A stretch of 64,000 nucleotides of DNA from Halomonas sp. M4R1S46 (lineage in GTDB: Bacteria; Pseudomonadota; Gammaproteobacteria; Pseudomonadales; Halomonadaceae), in assembly GCF_025725685.1 (NCBI RefSeq), contig NZ_CP107008.1:744001-808000 (forward strand), in the 5' to 3' direction. The position numbers and the translations under genes were made by a program. The notes under the pieces were generated by a model. The model saw nothing but the letters and a program-made list of their open reading frames with translations, was not told the DNA's origin and did no database searches. Shown in pieces: positions 55,992-63,696 of this stretch; position 1 is the stretch's first letter; every line of letters begins with the position of its first letter.

Positions 55992-56846
55992 GTGATGCTG
56001 CCCGTCGCCCGCTGGATGATGCGCGGCACGCCGCAGGCGGTCCTCGGGGCCGCGGCGGCCACGGTGATCCCCTGGCTGTTCTGGCTGGGGGCCGCCATCG
56101 CCGCTCTGGTCACCCTGCGCCGCGGCCTGTCGCCGGCGCTGCCGGTGATCGTCGCCGCCGCCGTGCCCGCGGGCTGGTGGTGGACCCGGGGCGACGTCAT
56201 TCCGCTGGCCAGCATCCTGCTGGTCACGCTGATGGCGGTAGTGCTGCGGGCCCGGCTGCGCTGGAGCGAGGCGCTGATCGTCGGCGCCCTGTCCGGGGCG
56301 GCGATGATCCAGCTCGGCGTCTTCCTGCCGCCGGGGGGCGCCGGGCCGGTGCTGGACCAGCTCCGCCAGGGGTCCCCGGAGGTCGCGGCGATGCTCGACG
56401 ACTTTGCCCGGCAGGGCATGCAGACCGAGCAGCTCGCCGGCCTGCTGATCGGCGGCGTCACCGGCCTGGTGGTGCTGCTGGCGGCGGTGGCCTGCCTGGC
56501 GCTGGCTCGCAGCTGGCAGGCCGGGCTGTACAACCCCGGCGGCTTTCGCGAGGAGTTCCATGCCCTGCGGCTGGCACCCCGCGAGCTGCTGGTGCTGTTC
56601 GGGCTCGGCGCGGTCGGCCTGGTGCTGGGACTGCCGTCCCTGGGCATGCTGCTGTGGGTGCCGCTGCTGGTGACCGGCATCGCTCTGGTACATGGTTTCA
56701 TCGGATTGAAGGGAATGAACGGGCTGTGGCTGGTCGCCTTCTATGTGTTGCTGATCACCACCTGGCCCATGATTCTCATCGTGCTGCTCGCGGCCCTGAC
56801 GGATACCTTCGCGGACCTCCGTGACCGACTCGGCCGCAGCGATTGA
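55992..56846 (+). CDS. DUF2232-like membrane protein in the S6-S18-L9 operon
   Basis: 284 residues with about seven membrane helices (VLGAAAATVIPWLFWLGAAI, LLIGGVTGLVVLLAAVACLA, LLVLFGLGAVGLVLGLPSLG, FYVLLITTWPMILIVLLAAL). Similar proteins sit between rpsR and rplI in Pseudomonas and relatives. Function unknown. Starts with GTG at 55992 or ATG at 55995, nine bases after rpsR, so it is co-transcribed with the ribosomal genes. Ends 15 bases before rplI. Confidence 0.8.
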   Translation: MMLPVARWMMRGTPQAVLGAAAATVIPWLFWLGAAIAALVTLRRGLSPALPVIVAAAVPAGWWWTRGDVIPLASILLVTLMAVVLRARLRWSEALIVGALSGAAMIQLGVFLPPGGAGPVLDQLRQGSPEVAAMLDDFARQGMQTEQLAGLLIGGVTGLVVLLAAVACLALARSWQAGLYNPGGFREEFHALRLAPRELLVLFGLGAVGLVLGLPSLGMLLWVPLLVTGIALVHGFIGLKGMNGLWLVAFYVLLITTWPMILIVLLAALTDTFADLRDRLGRSD

Positions 56847-56861
56847 CAAGAGGTTAACGAG

Positions 56862-57308
56862 ATGGAAGTCATTCTGCTCGACAAGATTGGCAAGCTGGGC
56901 GGCCTGGGTGACCGGGTGGTCGTCAAGCCCGGTTATGGCCGCAACTACCTGGTGCCCTACGGCCTCGCCGTGCCGGCCACCAAGGACAACATCGCGGCCT
57001 TCGACGCCCAGCGCGCCGAGCTCGAGGCCCAGGCCGCCGAGCGCAAGGCCGAGGCCGAGGCCCGCGCCGAACAGCTCAACGACATCGAGCTGTCGCTGGT
57101 CGCCAAGTCCGGAGACGAGGGCAAGCTGTTCGGCTCCATCGGCCCGCGCGACCTGGCCGAAGCGATCTCCTCCGCCGGGATCGAAGTGGCCAAGAGCGAG
57201 GTCCGCATGCCGGAAGGCCCGATTCGCCAGACCGGCGAGTACGACATCGACCTGCACCTGCATGCCGAAGTCGATGCCACCGTGCGCGTGGTGGTCGTGG
57301 CCGAGTGA
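56862..57308 (+). CDS. rplI: 50S ribosomal protein L9
   Basis: 148 residues: MEVILLDKIGKLGGLGDRVV and KPGYGRNYLVPYGLAVPATK at the N-terminus, a long central helix rich in Glu/Ala/Lys, and the C-terminal domain KLFGSIGPRDLAEAI. Standard length. Confidence 0.98.
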   Translation: MEVILLDKIGKLGGLGDRVVVKPGYGRNYLVPYGLAVPATKDNIAAFDAQRAELEAQAAERKAEAEARAEQLNDIELSLVAKSGDEGKLFGSIGPRDLAEAISSAGIEVAKSEVRMPEGPIRQTGEYDIDLHLHAEVDATVRVVVVAE

Positions 57309-57355
57309 GTCCGATTCCCTGACGCCGTCCTGACGGCGTCGGCATCGGTTGCCAA

Positions 57356-57387
57356 GGGGCGCGAGGAGAGATCCTCGCGCCCCTTTT
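57356..57387 (+). terminator. terminator of the rpsF-rplI operon
   Basis: A perfect 12-pair stem GGGGCGCGAGGA/TCCTCGCGCCCC with GAGA tetraloop, then TTTT. A second smaller stem (GACGCCGTC/GACGGCGTC) precedes it at 57321-57340. Confidence 0.93.
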
Positions 57388-57505
57388 CGCTGCCGAAAGC
57401 CGCGTCCCTCGCCATCGGTCGGGGCGGTTTTTCCGGTGGGGCATGGGGTCGGCGCGACCCTTCGGGTAGAATGAGCCGGCCGTTTTCGCGAAGGTCCCCG
57501 CCGTC

Positions 57506-58894
57506 ATGAACGAAGCTCTCGAGCTCGACAAGGAAACCGCGGCCCTGAAGGTGCCGCCCCACTCGCTGGAGGCCGAGCAGTCGGTGCTCGGCGGCCTGAT
57601 GCTCGACAACCGGGCCTGGGACAGCGTGGCCGACCGCCTGGTGGCCAACGACTTCTATCGCTACGAGCATCGCCTGATCTTCAACGTCATGGCCGGCTTG
57701 GCCGAGGCGGCCGGCCCCCTGGACGTGGTGACCCTGTCCGAGGCCCTGGAGGGGCGGGACCAGCTGGAGACCGTCGGCGGACTCGCCTACCTGGCGGAGC
57801 TGGCCCGCAACACCCCCTCGGCGAGCAATATCCGCGCCTATGCCGACATCGTTCGCGAGCGGGCCACCCTGCGCAAGCTGATCCACGCCGCCAACCAGGT
57901 GGCGGAGAGCGCCTTCGCCCCCCAGGGGCGTCCCGCCGACGAGCTGGTCAACGAGGCCGAGCGACTGGTCTTCCAGATCAGCGAGGAGCGCCCCAAGGAA
58001 GGCGGCCCCATCGGCATGAGCGACCTGCTGGCCAAGGCGGTGGACCGCATCGACGAGATGTTCAACATGCAGGGTGAGATGACCGGCTTGTCCACCGGCT
58101 TCCGCGACCTGGACGACATGACCTCCGGCCTGCAGCCCTCGGACCTGGTGATCGTCGCCGGGCGGCCCTCCATGGGCAAGACCACCTTCGCCATGAACCT
58201 CGTCGAACATGCGGTGATCGCCAGCGACAAGCCGGTGATGGTGTTCTCCATGGAGATGCCGGCGGAGGCGCTGATGCTGCGCATGCTCTCGTCGCTGGGG
58301 CGCATCGACCAGACCCGGGTGCGCACCGGCCAGCTGGAGGACGAGGACTGGCCGCGGCTGACCTCGGCGGTGAACCTGCTCAAGGACAAGCAGCTGTTCA
58401 TCGACGACACCGCGGCGCTGTCGCCCAACGAGATGCGCTCGCGCATCCGCCGGGTGGTGCGCGAGCACGGCAACCTGGCGCTGATCATGATCGACTACCT
58501 GCAGCTGATGCAGATCCCCGGCTTCTCCGAGAACCGCACCGGCGAGATCTCCGAGATCTCGCGCTCGCTGAAGGGCCTGGCCAAGGAGTTCGGCTGCCCG
58601 GTGGTGGCGCTCTCGCAGCTCAACCGCTCGCTGGAGCAGCGGCCCAACAAGCGCCCGGTGATGTCGGACCTGCGCGAGTCCGGCGCCATCGAGCAGGATG
58701 CCGACCTGATCGGGTTCGTCTACCGCGACGAGGTCTACAATCCGGATAACCCCGACAACCAGGGGCTGGCCGAGTTCATCATCGGCAAGCAGCGTAACGG
58801 CCCCATCGGCACGGTGCACATGGCCTTCATCGGCAAGTACACCCGCTTCGAGGACCTGGCGCCGGACAGCTACGGCGAGGCCTTCGGCGAGTGA
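57506..58894 (+). CDS. dnaB: replicative DNA helicase DnaB
   Basis: 462 residues. N-terminal domain with LKVPPHSLEAEQSVLGGLML; Walker A VAGRPSMGKTTFAMNLVEHA near residue 215; Walker B region LIMIDYLQLMQIPG; and C-terminal LRESGAIEQDADLIGFVYRD. Unwinds DNA at the fork as a hexamer. The usual neighbour of rplI. A TAGAAT at 57467-57472 may be its -10. Confidence 0.97.
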   Translation: MNEALELDKETAALKVPPHSLEAEQSVLGGLMLDNRAWDSVADRLVANDFYRYEHRLIFNVMAGLAEAAGPLDVVTLSEALEGRDQLETVGGLAYLAELARNTPSASNIRAYADIVRERATLRKLIHAANQVAESAFAPQGRPADELVNEAERLVFQISEERPKEGGPIGMSDLLAKAVDRIDEMFNMQGEMTGLSTGFRDLDDMTSGLQPSDLVIVAGRPSMGKTTFAMNLVEHAVIASDKPVMVFSMEMPAEALMLRMLSSLGRIDQTRVRTGQLEDEDWPRLTSAVNLLKDKQLFIDDTAALSPNEMRSRIRRVVREHGNLALIMIDYLQLMQIPGFSENRTGEISEISRSLKGLAKEFGCPVVALSQLNRSLEQRPNKRPVMSDLRESGAIEQDADLIGFVYRDEVYNPDNPDNQGLAEFIIGKQRNGPIGTVHMAFIGKYTRFEDLAPDSYGEAFGE

Positions 58895-58907
58895 GCCGGC
58901 GCGACGC

Positions 58908-58935
58908 TTGAGCCGCCGGCTGGTCACCGTATAAT
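58908..58935 (+). promoter_or_regulatory. promoter of the 97-residue gene
   Basis: TTGAGC (58908-58913), 16-base spacer, perfect TATAAT (58930-58935); the gene starts 33 bases further. Confidence 0.7.
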
Positions 58936-58968
58936 CCGACCCCCTGAACATCACACTGGAGGCACACC

Positions 58969-59262
58969 ATGGCAGGCGGATTCCGACGCGGCAATCGTCG
59001 TCGCCCCCCGAAACTCGAGGCCCGCGGCGAGCTGCAGTCCATGGAGCGGGAAGGCCCGTTCAAGGAGTGGCTGGGCATGCCGGACCTCTACCGCTACCAC
59101 ATCGTGGTGGACGGCGAGAGCTACAGCTACCAGACCGAGGACTCGGAGCTGCCGGTCCAGGTCGGCGACCGGGTGGTCTTTCGCTACAAGGAGACCAAGG
59201 CCGGCAAGTGGGTCGACCGCAACTCCCTGGGCAAGGCCATCGATCCCGCCGACTACCAGTAG
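58969..59262 (+). CDS. small conserved hypothetical protein with basic N-terminus
   Basis: 97 residues. The first 18 are strongly basic (FRRGNRRRPPKLEARG); the rest looks like a compact beta-rich domain (YRYHIVVDGESYSYQTEDSE, then PVQVGDRVVFRYKETKAGKW). The shape would suit nucleic-acid binding, but no family could be named. Has its own good promoter and GGAGGC ribosome site, so expression is likely. Confidence 0.7.
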   Translation: MAGGFRRGNRRRPPKLEARGELQSMEREGPFKEWLGMPDLYRYHIVVDGESYSYQTEDSELPVQVGDRVVFRYKETKAGKWVDRNSLGKAIDPADYQ

Positions 59263-59384
59263 CCCCGGGAACCCCTGATCCCGCCATCGGTCACACCTAC
59301 GACACGGATCGGTCATGCGCGTGTCATCGGTCACCCTCAGGCTGTGACCGATCCGACGAGTCGACTCTTCTGATGGAGGGATCC

Positions 59385-59687
59385 ATGGAATTCAATGACC
59401 TCAAGGCCTTCGTGGCCGACCATGACAACTTCGAGATCCGCGTGATCGGCCATGCGGGCAGCCATTTCTACCAGGTCGAACTCGAGGACGTGGAGGGCCA
59501 GCGCCATATGCTGACCCGCAGCGGCAAGCCGATGCTGTTCCGCGCCCTGGACGATGTCTACCTCGAACTCAAGCGCGCCGGCATCCATCGGGCCTACCTC
59601 GTCCAGCAGGTGCCCCATGACGAGATGATCGGCCGCGCGACCCACTACGCGGATCCGCTGGCCTCGCGCATGCCGCTGGTCTTCTGA
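59385..59687 (+). CDS. DUF6482 family protein
   Basis: 100 residues: DLKAFVADHDNFEIRVIGHA, FYQVELEDVEGQRHMLTRSG, RALDDVYLELKRAGIHRAYL and VPHDEMIGR, matching the DUF6482 pattern found in Halomonas and Pseudomonas. The function is unknown. A GGAGGGATCC ribosome site precedes the ATG. Confidence 0.68.
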   Translation: MEFNDLKAFVADHDNFEIRVIGHAGSHFYQVELEDVEGQRHMLTRSGKPMLFRALDDVYLELKRAGIHRAYLVQQVPHDEMIGRATHYADPLASRMPLVF

Positions 59688-59707
59688 TCCTCACCCCCGG
59701 CATTACC

Positions 59708-60091
59708 TCAAACGACGCCCGAGCCGCTCCCGGTGGCGGGCGAAGACGCGATACCCCGCCTCCGGCAGCCCTGCCGGCCGCTGGTCCTGCCCGCCGCCGA
59801 TAGCCCAGCACCGCACAGAGGGCGCGGCTGGCTTCCCGTCCCGCGAACCGACGCCCCTCGGCGTCTCGCCGGTGCCGCTTCCCGATCATCGCCCCGACGC
59901 TCGGCCCCGGGCTCGAAATCTGCGGCGCGATGTCCACCAGGGCGAGGCGATCTCGCCGCGGGTGGCGAGGCGTAGCGGCCTTCCTCGGCAACCTCGCCGA
60001 GGGCGATCACGGCGTCATCCGACGCGTTGCGCAGGCTGGCCAGCCCATGGCTGAGCGGGTCGCCGGGCTTCCGGATCAGGGGGCGGGGCAT
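59708..60091 (-). pseudogene. possible decayed gene between DUF6482 and hemH
   Basis: The 523 bases from 59688 to 60210 hold no intact gene. On the minus strand, an ATG at 60091 starts a coding-like run (SHGLASLRNASDDAVIALGE), but the frame then changes at least twice; the last frame ends with LPEAGYRVFARHRERLGRR before a stop near 59708, resembling the C-terminal end of DCC-family (DUF393) proteins. The N-terminal CPLC motif of that family is missing. It may be a frameshifted remnant. The A/T-rich stretch at 60093-60140 is a likely two-way promoter that also serves hemH. Confidence 0.3.
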
Positions 60092-60210
60092 GGGTTGTTC
60101 AAAAGCTATACATTTTTAAGATTCGGTATAACTGGATTCCGCTTGCCTGCCTGCCGATGGTATCTTGGGTGGCTTACACTCGCTTCACGCCACCACAGGG
60201 ACCGCGCACC

Positions 60211-61296
60211 ATGGCAGCTCTCGAGAATTCCGTCGGCAACGACCTCGCCCGTCCGGGCGAGGACCGCCTGGCCCAGGCTCCCGTCGATCACCCACCCGTC
60301 GCGCGCCGGAAGGTGGGCGTGGTGCTGGCCAACCTGGGTACCCCGGACGCCACCGACTACTGGTCCATGCGCCGCTATCTCGACGAGTTTCTCTCCGACC
60401 GGCGGGTGGTGGATTACTCCCGCTGGCTGTGGCAGCCGCTGCTGCAGCTGGTGATCCTCACCAAGCGGCCCTTCGCCTCGGGCCGGGCCTATCGCAGTAT
60501 CTGGAACGAGGCCCTCGACGAGAGCCCGCTGCTGACCATCACCCGGGAGCAGACGGAAAAGCTGGCGGCACGGCTCGAGGCCGAGCATGGCGGGCGGGTC
60601 GAGGTGGACTTCTGCATGCGCTACGGCAATCCCTCGACCGAGAGCGTGCTGCGTCGGCTACAGGCCCGGGGCTGTGAGCGCATCCTGTTCTTCCCGCTCT
60701 ATCCCCAGTACGCCTCGCCCACTACCGCCACGGCCAATGACCAGGCCTTCCGCACCCTGATGCGGCTCAAGTGGCAGCCCGCCATCCGCACGGTCCCGGC
60801 CTACTTCGAGCACCCCGACTATATCGCCGCCCTGGGCGCCTCGGTGCGGGAGGCCTATGACGCGGCGACGTCGATGCCCGAGGTGCTGGTCGCCTCCTAC
60901 CACGGCGTGCCCAAGCGCTATCTCGAGGAGGGTGACCCCTACCACTGCCAGTGCCTGAAGACCACGCGGCTGCTCAAGGAACACGTGGGGCTGGCCGACG
61001 GGGCCGTCGTCACCGCCTTCCAGTCGAAGTTCGGGCCCGAGGAGTGGGTGGGGCCGGCCACCGTCGACCAGGTGGCGGCGCTGGCCCGCCAGGGCAGGAA
61101 GCATATCGCCGTGATCTCGCCGGCCTTCGCCGCCGACTGCGTGGAGACCCTGGAGGAGATCCAGCAGGAGATCCGCGACGCCTTCCTGGCCGCCGGCGGT
61201 GAGACCTTCACCTATGTGCCCTGCCTCAACGCCCGGGACGACCATGTCCGGGCGCTGGCGGCGATCGCCGAGAACGAGCTGGCCGGCTGGCTCTAG
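60211..61296 (+). CDS. hemH: ferrochelatase
   Basis: 361 residues; inserts Fe2+ into protoporphyrin IX, the last step of haem b synthesis. Visible: VGVVLANLGTPDATDYWSMR, the porphyrin region FFPLYPQYASPTTATANDQA, the metal-site histidine in VASYHGVPKRYLEEGDPYHC, and TAFQSKFGPEEWVGPATVDQ. The YHCQC cysteines occur in many proteobacterial ferrochelatases, some of which carry a [2Fe-2S] cluster. Start at MAALENS (60211). An A/T-rich promoter region (TTGTTC at 60096, TAAGAT at 60117) lies upstream. Ends in TAG at the border of an inverted-repeat element. Confidence 0.95.
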   Translation: MAALENSVGNDLARPGEDRLAQAPVDHPPVARRKVGVVLANLGTPDATDYWSMRRYLDEFLSDRRVVDYSRWLWQPLLQLVILTKRPFASGRAYRSIWNEALDESPLLTITREQTEKLAARLEAEHGGRVEVDFCMRYGNPSTESVLRRLQARGCERILFFPLYPQYASPTTATANDQAFRTLMRLKWQPAIRTVPAYFEHPDYIAALGASVREAYDAATSMPEVLVASYHGVPKRYLEEGDPYHCQCLKTTRLLKEHVGLADGAVVTAFQSKFGPEEWVGPATVDQVAALARQGRKHIAVISPAFAADCVETLEEIQQEIRDAFLAAGGETFTYVPCLNARDDHVRALAAIAENELAGWL

Positions 61297-61464
61297 CAGG
61301 AGCCTGTCGGACTTGACGCTGATCGACTGCAAATCCCGGGCCTTCGGCCGACTTCATTCGATCTGTTTCGTTAAATAGCGCGCTATTCGCCTCAACAGAT
61401 CGATAGACTTGACTCGAAATCCGTGAACCTCGTGACGATCGGTCACATCCGACAGACGCCTAGC
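61294..61464. repeat. inverted-repeat element between hemH and the IS
   Basis: About 170 bases bounded by inverted ends: left CTGTCGGACTTGAC near 61304 and right, inverted, CTGTCGGATGTGAC near 61455-61442. Each end begins with a TAG (hemH stop at the left, the CCTAGC target at the right). At the centre TCGATCTGTT and AACAGATCGA enclose the palindrome AATAGCGCGCTATT. No coding sequence. It may be a small mobile element or a paired terminator of the originally convergent hemH and mnhG. Confidence 0.6.
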
Positions 61465-62492
61465 TGTGATCTCTCGGTAGGTTGTTCATCCGGAACCTAC
61501 CCGGACAATTGGAGGTGCGACCCAAACCAACCTCCAGGAGGCCCGGATGAACACCCATAAGAATGCCCGTCTTACCCTGCATGGTCGAGCCCTGCTGGTC
61601 CGCCGAGTCGTTGACGAAGGGCTTCGGCCAGTGGAGGTCGCCAAGGCGCAAGGTGTCAGTGTGAGGACGGTCTACAAGTGGGTGCGCCGCTACCGGCAAG
61701 AGGGTGAGGCCGGGCTGCAGGACCGCTCTTCTCGTCCCCGTCGCTGCCCTCATGCGGTCCCTGCCGAGGTTCGCGAGCAGGTCCTCGAGCGTCGCCAGCA
61801 GCGCCAGACCTACCGCCAGATCGCCGAGCGGTTAGGGATCGGACACAGCACGGTCGCACGGCTCCTCGAACGCGAGGGGCTGAATCGTCTCTCGGCCTTG
61901 GCACCTGCCCGTCCCGTGAATCGTTACGAGCATGACGCGCCGGGAGATCTACTGCACCTGGACATCAAGAAACTCGGCCGCTTCGAACGCCCAGGGCATC
62001 GTGTCACCGGCGATCGCCAGCAGAACACGCGGGGCGCCGGCTGGGAGTATGTTCACATCGCCATCGACGATCACTCGCGGGTCGCTTTCGGCACCCGCTA
62101 TCCCGATGAAACCGGTTGGAGTGCGTGCTATGCCCTATTGGAGGCCGTGCGTTACTACAGGAACCTGGGCATTCGCTTCTCGCGCGTGCTGACCGACAAT
62201 GGTGGATGCTACAAATCCAAGCCGTTCCGCCGCCTGTGCCGGCGTCTGGGACTGAAGCGCAAACGCACTCGACCCTATACGCCCCGCACCAATGGCAAGG
62301 CAGAGCGGTTCATTCAGACCGCGCTGCGGGAATGGGCCTACGCCCGGTCATACATCAGCTCGGAGGAGCGAGGCAGGCATCTGCCTGCCTGGCTTCATCA
62401 GTACAACTGGCATCGGCCACATGCCAGTCTGGATTATCGGCCTCCGGTTAGCCGGCTGAGGCTTTCCGTGAACAACCTGGTGGGTTTACACA
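61465..62492 (+). mobile_element. IS481-family insertion sequence, complete
   Basis: 1028 bases from TGTG to CACA. The ends share an imperfect inverted repeat: TGTG, then after ten bases AGGTTGTTCA, at both sides. The target duplication is CCTAGC at 61459-61464 and 62493-62498, agreeing with the NCTAGN preference of IS481. One intact transposase is encoded. The exact duplication and intact gene indicate a recent insertion, right at the edge of the inverted-repeat element and the end of mnhG. Confidence 0.92.
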
Positions 62493-62497
62493 CCTAG
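61547..62497 (+). CDS. IS481-family transposase
   Basis: 316 residues. Helix-turn-helix parts at the N-terminus (EVAKAQGVSVRTVYKWVRRY and YRQIAERLGIGHSTVARLLE) bind the ends; the DDE core has Asp in LLHLDIKKLGRF, Asp in RVLTDNGGCYKS and Glu in GKAERFIQTALREW. The start follows CAGGAGGCCCGG. The stop TAG is not in the element but in the target duplication CCTAGC, so it is provided by the host sequence. Confidence 0.94.
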   Translation: MNTHKNARLTLHGRALLVRRVVDEGLRPVEVAKAQGVSVRTVYKWVRRYRQEGEAGLQDRSSRPRRCPHAVPAEVREQVLERRQQRQTYRQIAERLGIGHSTVARLLEREGLNRLSALAPARPVNRYEHDAPGDLLHLDIKKLGRFERPGHRVTGDRQQNTRGAGWEYVHIAIDDHSRVAFGTRYPDETGWSACYALLEAVRYYRNLGIRFSRVLTDNGGCYKSKPFRRLCRRLGLKRKRTRPYTPRTNGKAERFIQTALREWAYARSYISSEERGRHLPAWLHQYNWHRPHASLDYRPPVSRLRLSVNNLVGLHT

Positions 62498-62919
62498 CGG
62501 GAGGGACGCTCGCGCTCGTGGGTGAGGGGTTCATGCCCATGCTCCGGGTGTGGCACGGGCTTCTCGCCGAGTTCCTCGCTGCGCAACTCCGCCGGGCGTC
62601 CGCGGGTCTTGTCGACGTGGGGGAGCCGCTGGTGAAGCCCCGACTTGGCCAGCAGGTGGGCACTGACCGGGGCGGTGATGAACAGGAAGAGGGTGATCAG
62701 CATCTCCTGGACCACCGGCTGGCTGTCGATCACCCCGAAGTAGAGCATCGAGGCGATCAGCGTGCAGCCGATGCCCATGGTGGTGGCCTTGGTGGGGCCG
62801 TGCAGGCGCATGTAGAAGTCGCGCAGGTGGGCCATGCCCAGCGAGCCGATGAAGGCGAAGGCCCCGCCGGCGATCAGGAAGAGGGAGATCACGCCCTCGA
62901 GGATCACAAAGGTCGTCAT
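62494..62919 (-). CDS. mnhG: Mrp/Mnh Na+/H+ antiporter subunit G
   Basis: 141 residues. Three membrane helices (VILEGVISLFLIAGGAFAFI, ATTMGIGCTLIASMLYFGVI, EMLITLFLFITAPVSAHLLA) and the MnhG/PhaG motif SLGMAHLRDFYMRLHGPTKA. The tail is longer than usual and rich in His, Glu and Arg (PVPHPEHGHEPLTHERERP). The stop TAG lies in the CCTAGC target site of the IS, so the insertion kept the gene intact. Confidence 0.94.
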   Translation of the reverse strand: MTTFVILEGVISLFLIAGGAFAFIGSLGMAHLRDFYMRLHGPTKATTMGIGCTLIASMLYFGVIDSQPVVQEMLITLFLFITAPVSAHLLAKSGLHQRLPHVDKTRGRPAELRSEELGEKPVPHPEHGHEPLTHERERPSR

Positions 62920-62935
62920 GATGGCTCCGGTTCGC

Positions 62936-63205
62936 CTATTCGATGATATCGCCGCGCAGCAGGTACTTGCAGACGGCCACGGTGCTGATGAAACCGAGCA
63001 TGGCGATCAGCAGGGCCGCCTCGAAGTAGGTCTTGGTGTTGAGCCAGAGCCCCATCAGCACGATCAGCGCGATGGAGTTCACGTACATGGTGTCCAGGGC
63101 CAGGATGCGGTCGGGCATCGAGGGGCCGATCGTCAGACGGAAGGCGTTCAGGACGATGGCCATCAGGATCAGTGCCAGGCTGATCTTCAGCGCGATGTCT
63201 AGCAT
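62936..63205 (-). CDS. mnhF: Mrp/Mnh Na+/H+ antiporter subunit F
   Basis: 89 residues with three helices (LKISLALILMAIVLNAFRLT, VNSIALIVLMGLWLNTKTYF, AALLIAMLGFISTVAVCKYL) and the conserved GPSMPDRILALDTM. Overlaps mnhE by seven bases. Confidence 0.95.
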   Translation of the reverse strand: MLDIALKISLALILMAIVLNAFRLTIGPSMPDRILALDTMYVNSIALIVLMGLWLNTKTYFEAALLIAMLGFISTVAVCKYLLRGDIIE

Positions 63206-63696
63206 TCGTAGATCTCCTTGAGCGGCCGCTCGTAGCGATCCCGGATCTCGGCGATGAGCGCGTCCTCATCCTCCACGTTGAGGGCATGCACCAGCAGCGT
63301 CTTGCCGTCCATGCGCAGGTTGGCCGACACCGTGCCCGGGGTCAGGCTGATGGTATTGGCCAGCAGGGTGATGGTGAACCGCTCCTCCAGCATCAGGGGA
63401 TACTCGACGAAGTGGGGGCGGGAGCGCTGCCAGGGGTTGATGATCAGCCAGGCGACCTGGAAGTTGGCGATGATGATGTCGCCCAGCACGCGCAGGATGA
63501 AGCGTAGCAGCAGGCCGGGTCGCTTGACCCGGGGCTGCACGTCCCAGAAGCGGTAGGTGAACAGCGGAATGGCGACCGCCAGGGCGCTGCCCAGCAGCAG
63601 GTGGCCGAAGGCCAGGCTGCGTACCATGAGCAGCCAGACCACCAGCAGCAGCAGCGACAGCAGCGGGATGGGAAGCCAGGAGCGGGGGGTGATCAT
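63199..63696 (-). CDS. mnhE: Mrp/Mnh Na+/H+ antiporter subunit E
   Basis: 165 residues: two N-terminal helices (LPIPLLSLLLLVVWLLMVRS, GHLLLGSALAVAIPLFTYRF), then the conserved LRFILRVLGDIIIANFQVAW and TLLANTISLTPGTVSANLRM. Starts at 63696, overlapping the mnhD stop by four bases (ATGA). Confidence 0.95.
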   Translation of the reverse strand: MITPRSWLPIPLLSLLLLVVWLLMVRSLAFGHLLLGSALAVAIPLFTYRFWDVQPRVKRPGLLLRFILRVLGDIIIANFQVAWLIINPWQRSRPHFVEYPLMLEERFTITLLANTISLTPGTVSANLRMDGKTLLVHALNVEDEDALIAEIRDRYERPLKEIYEC

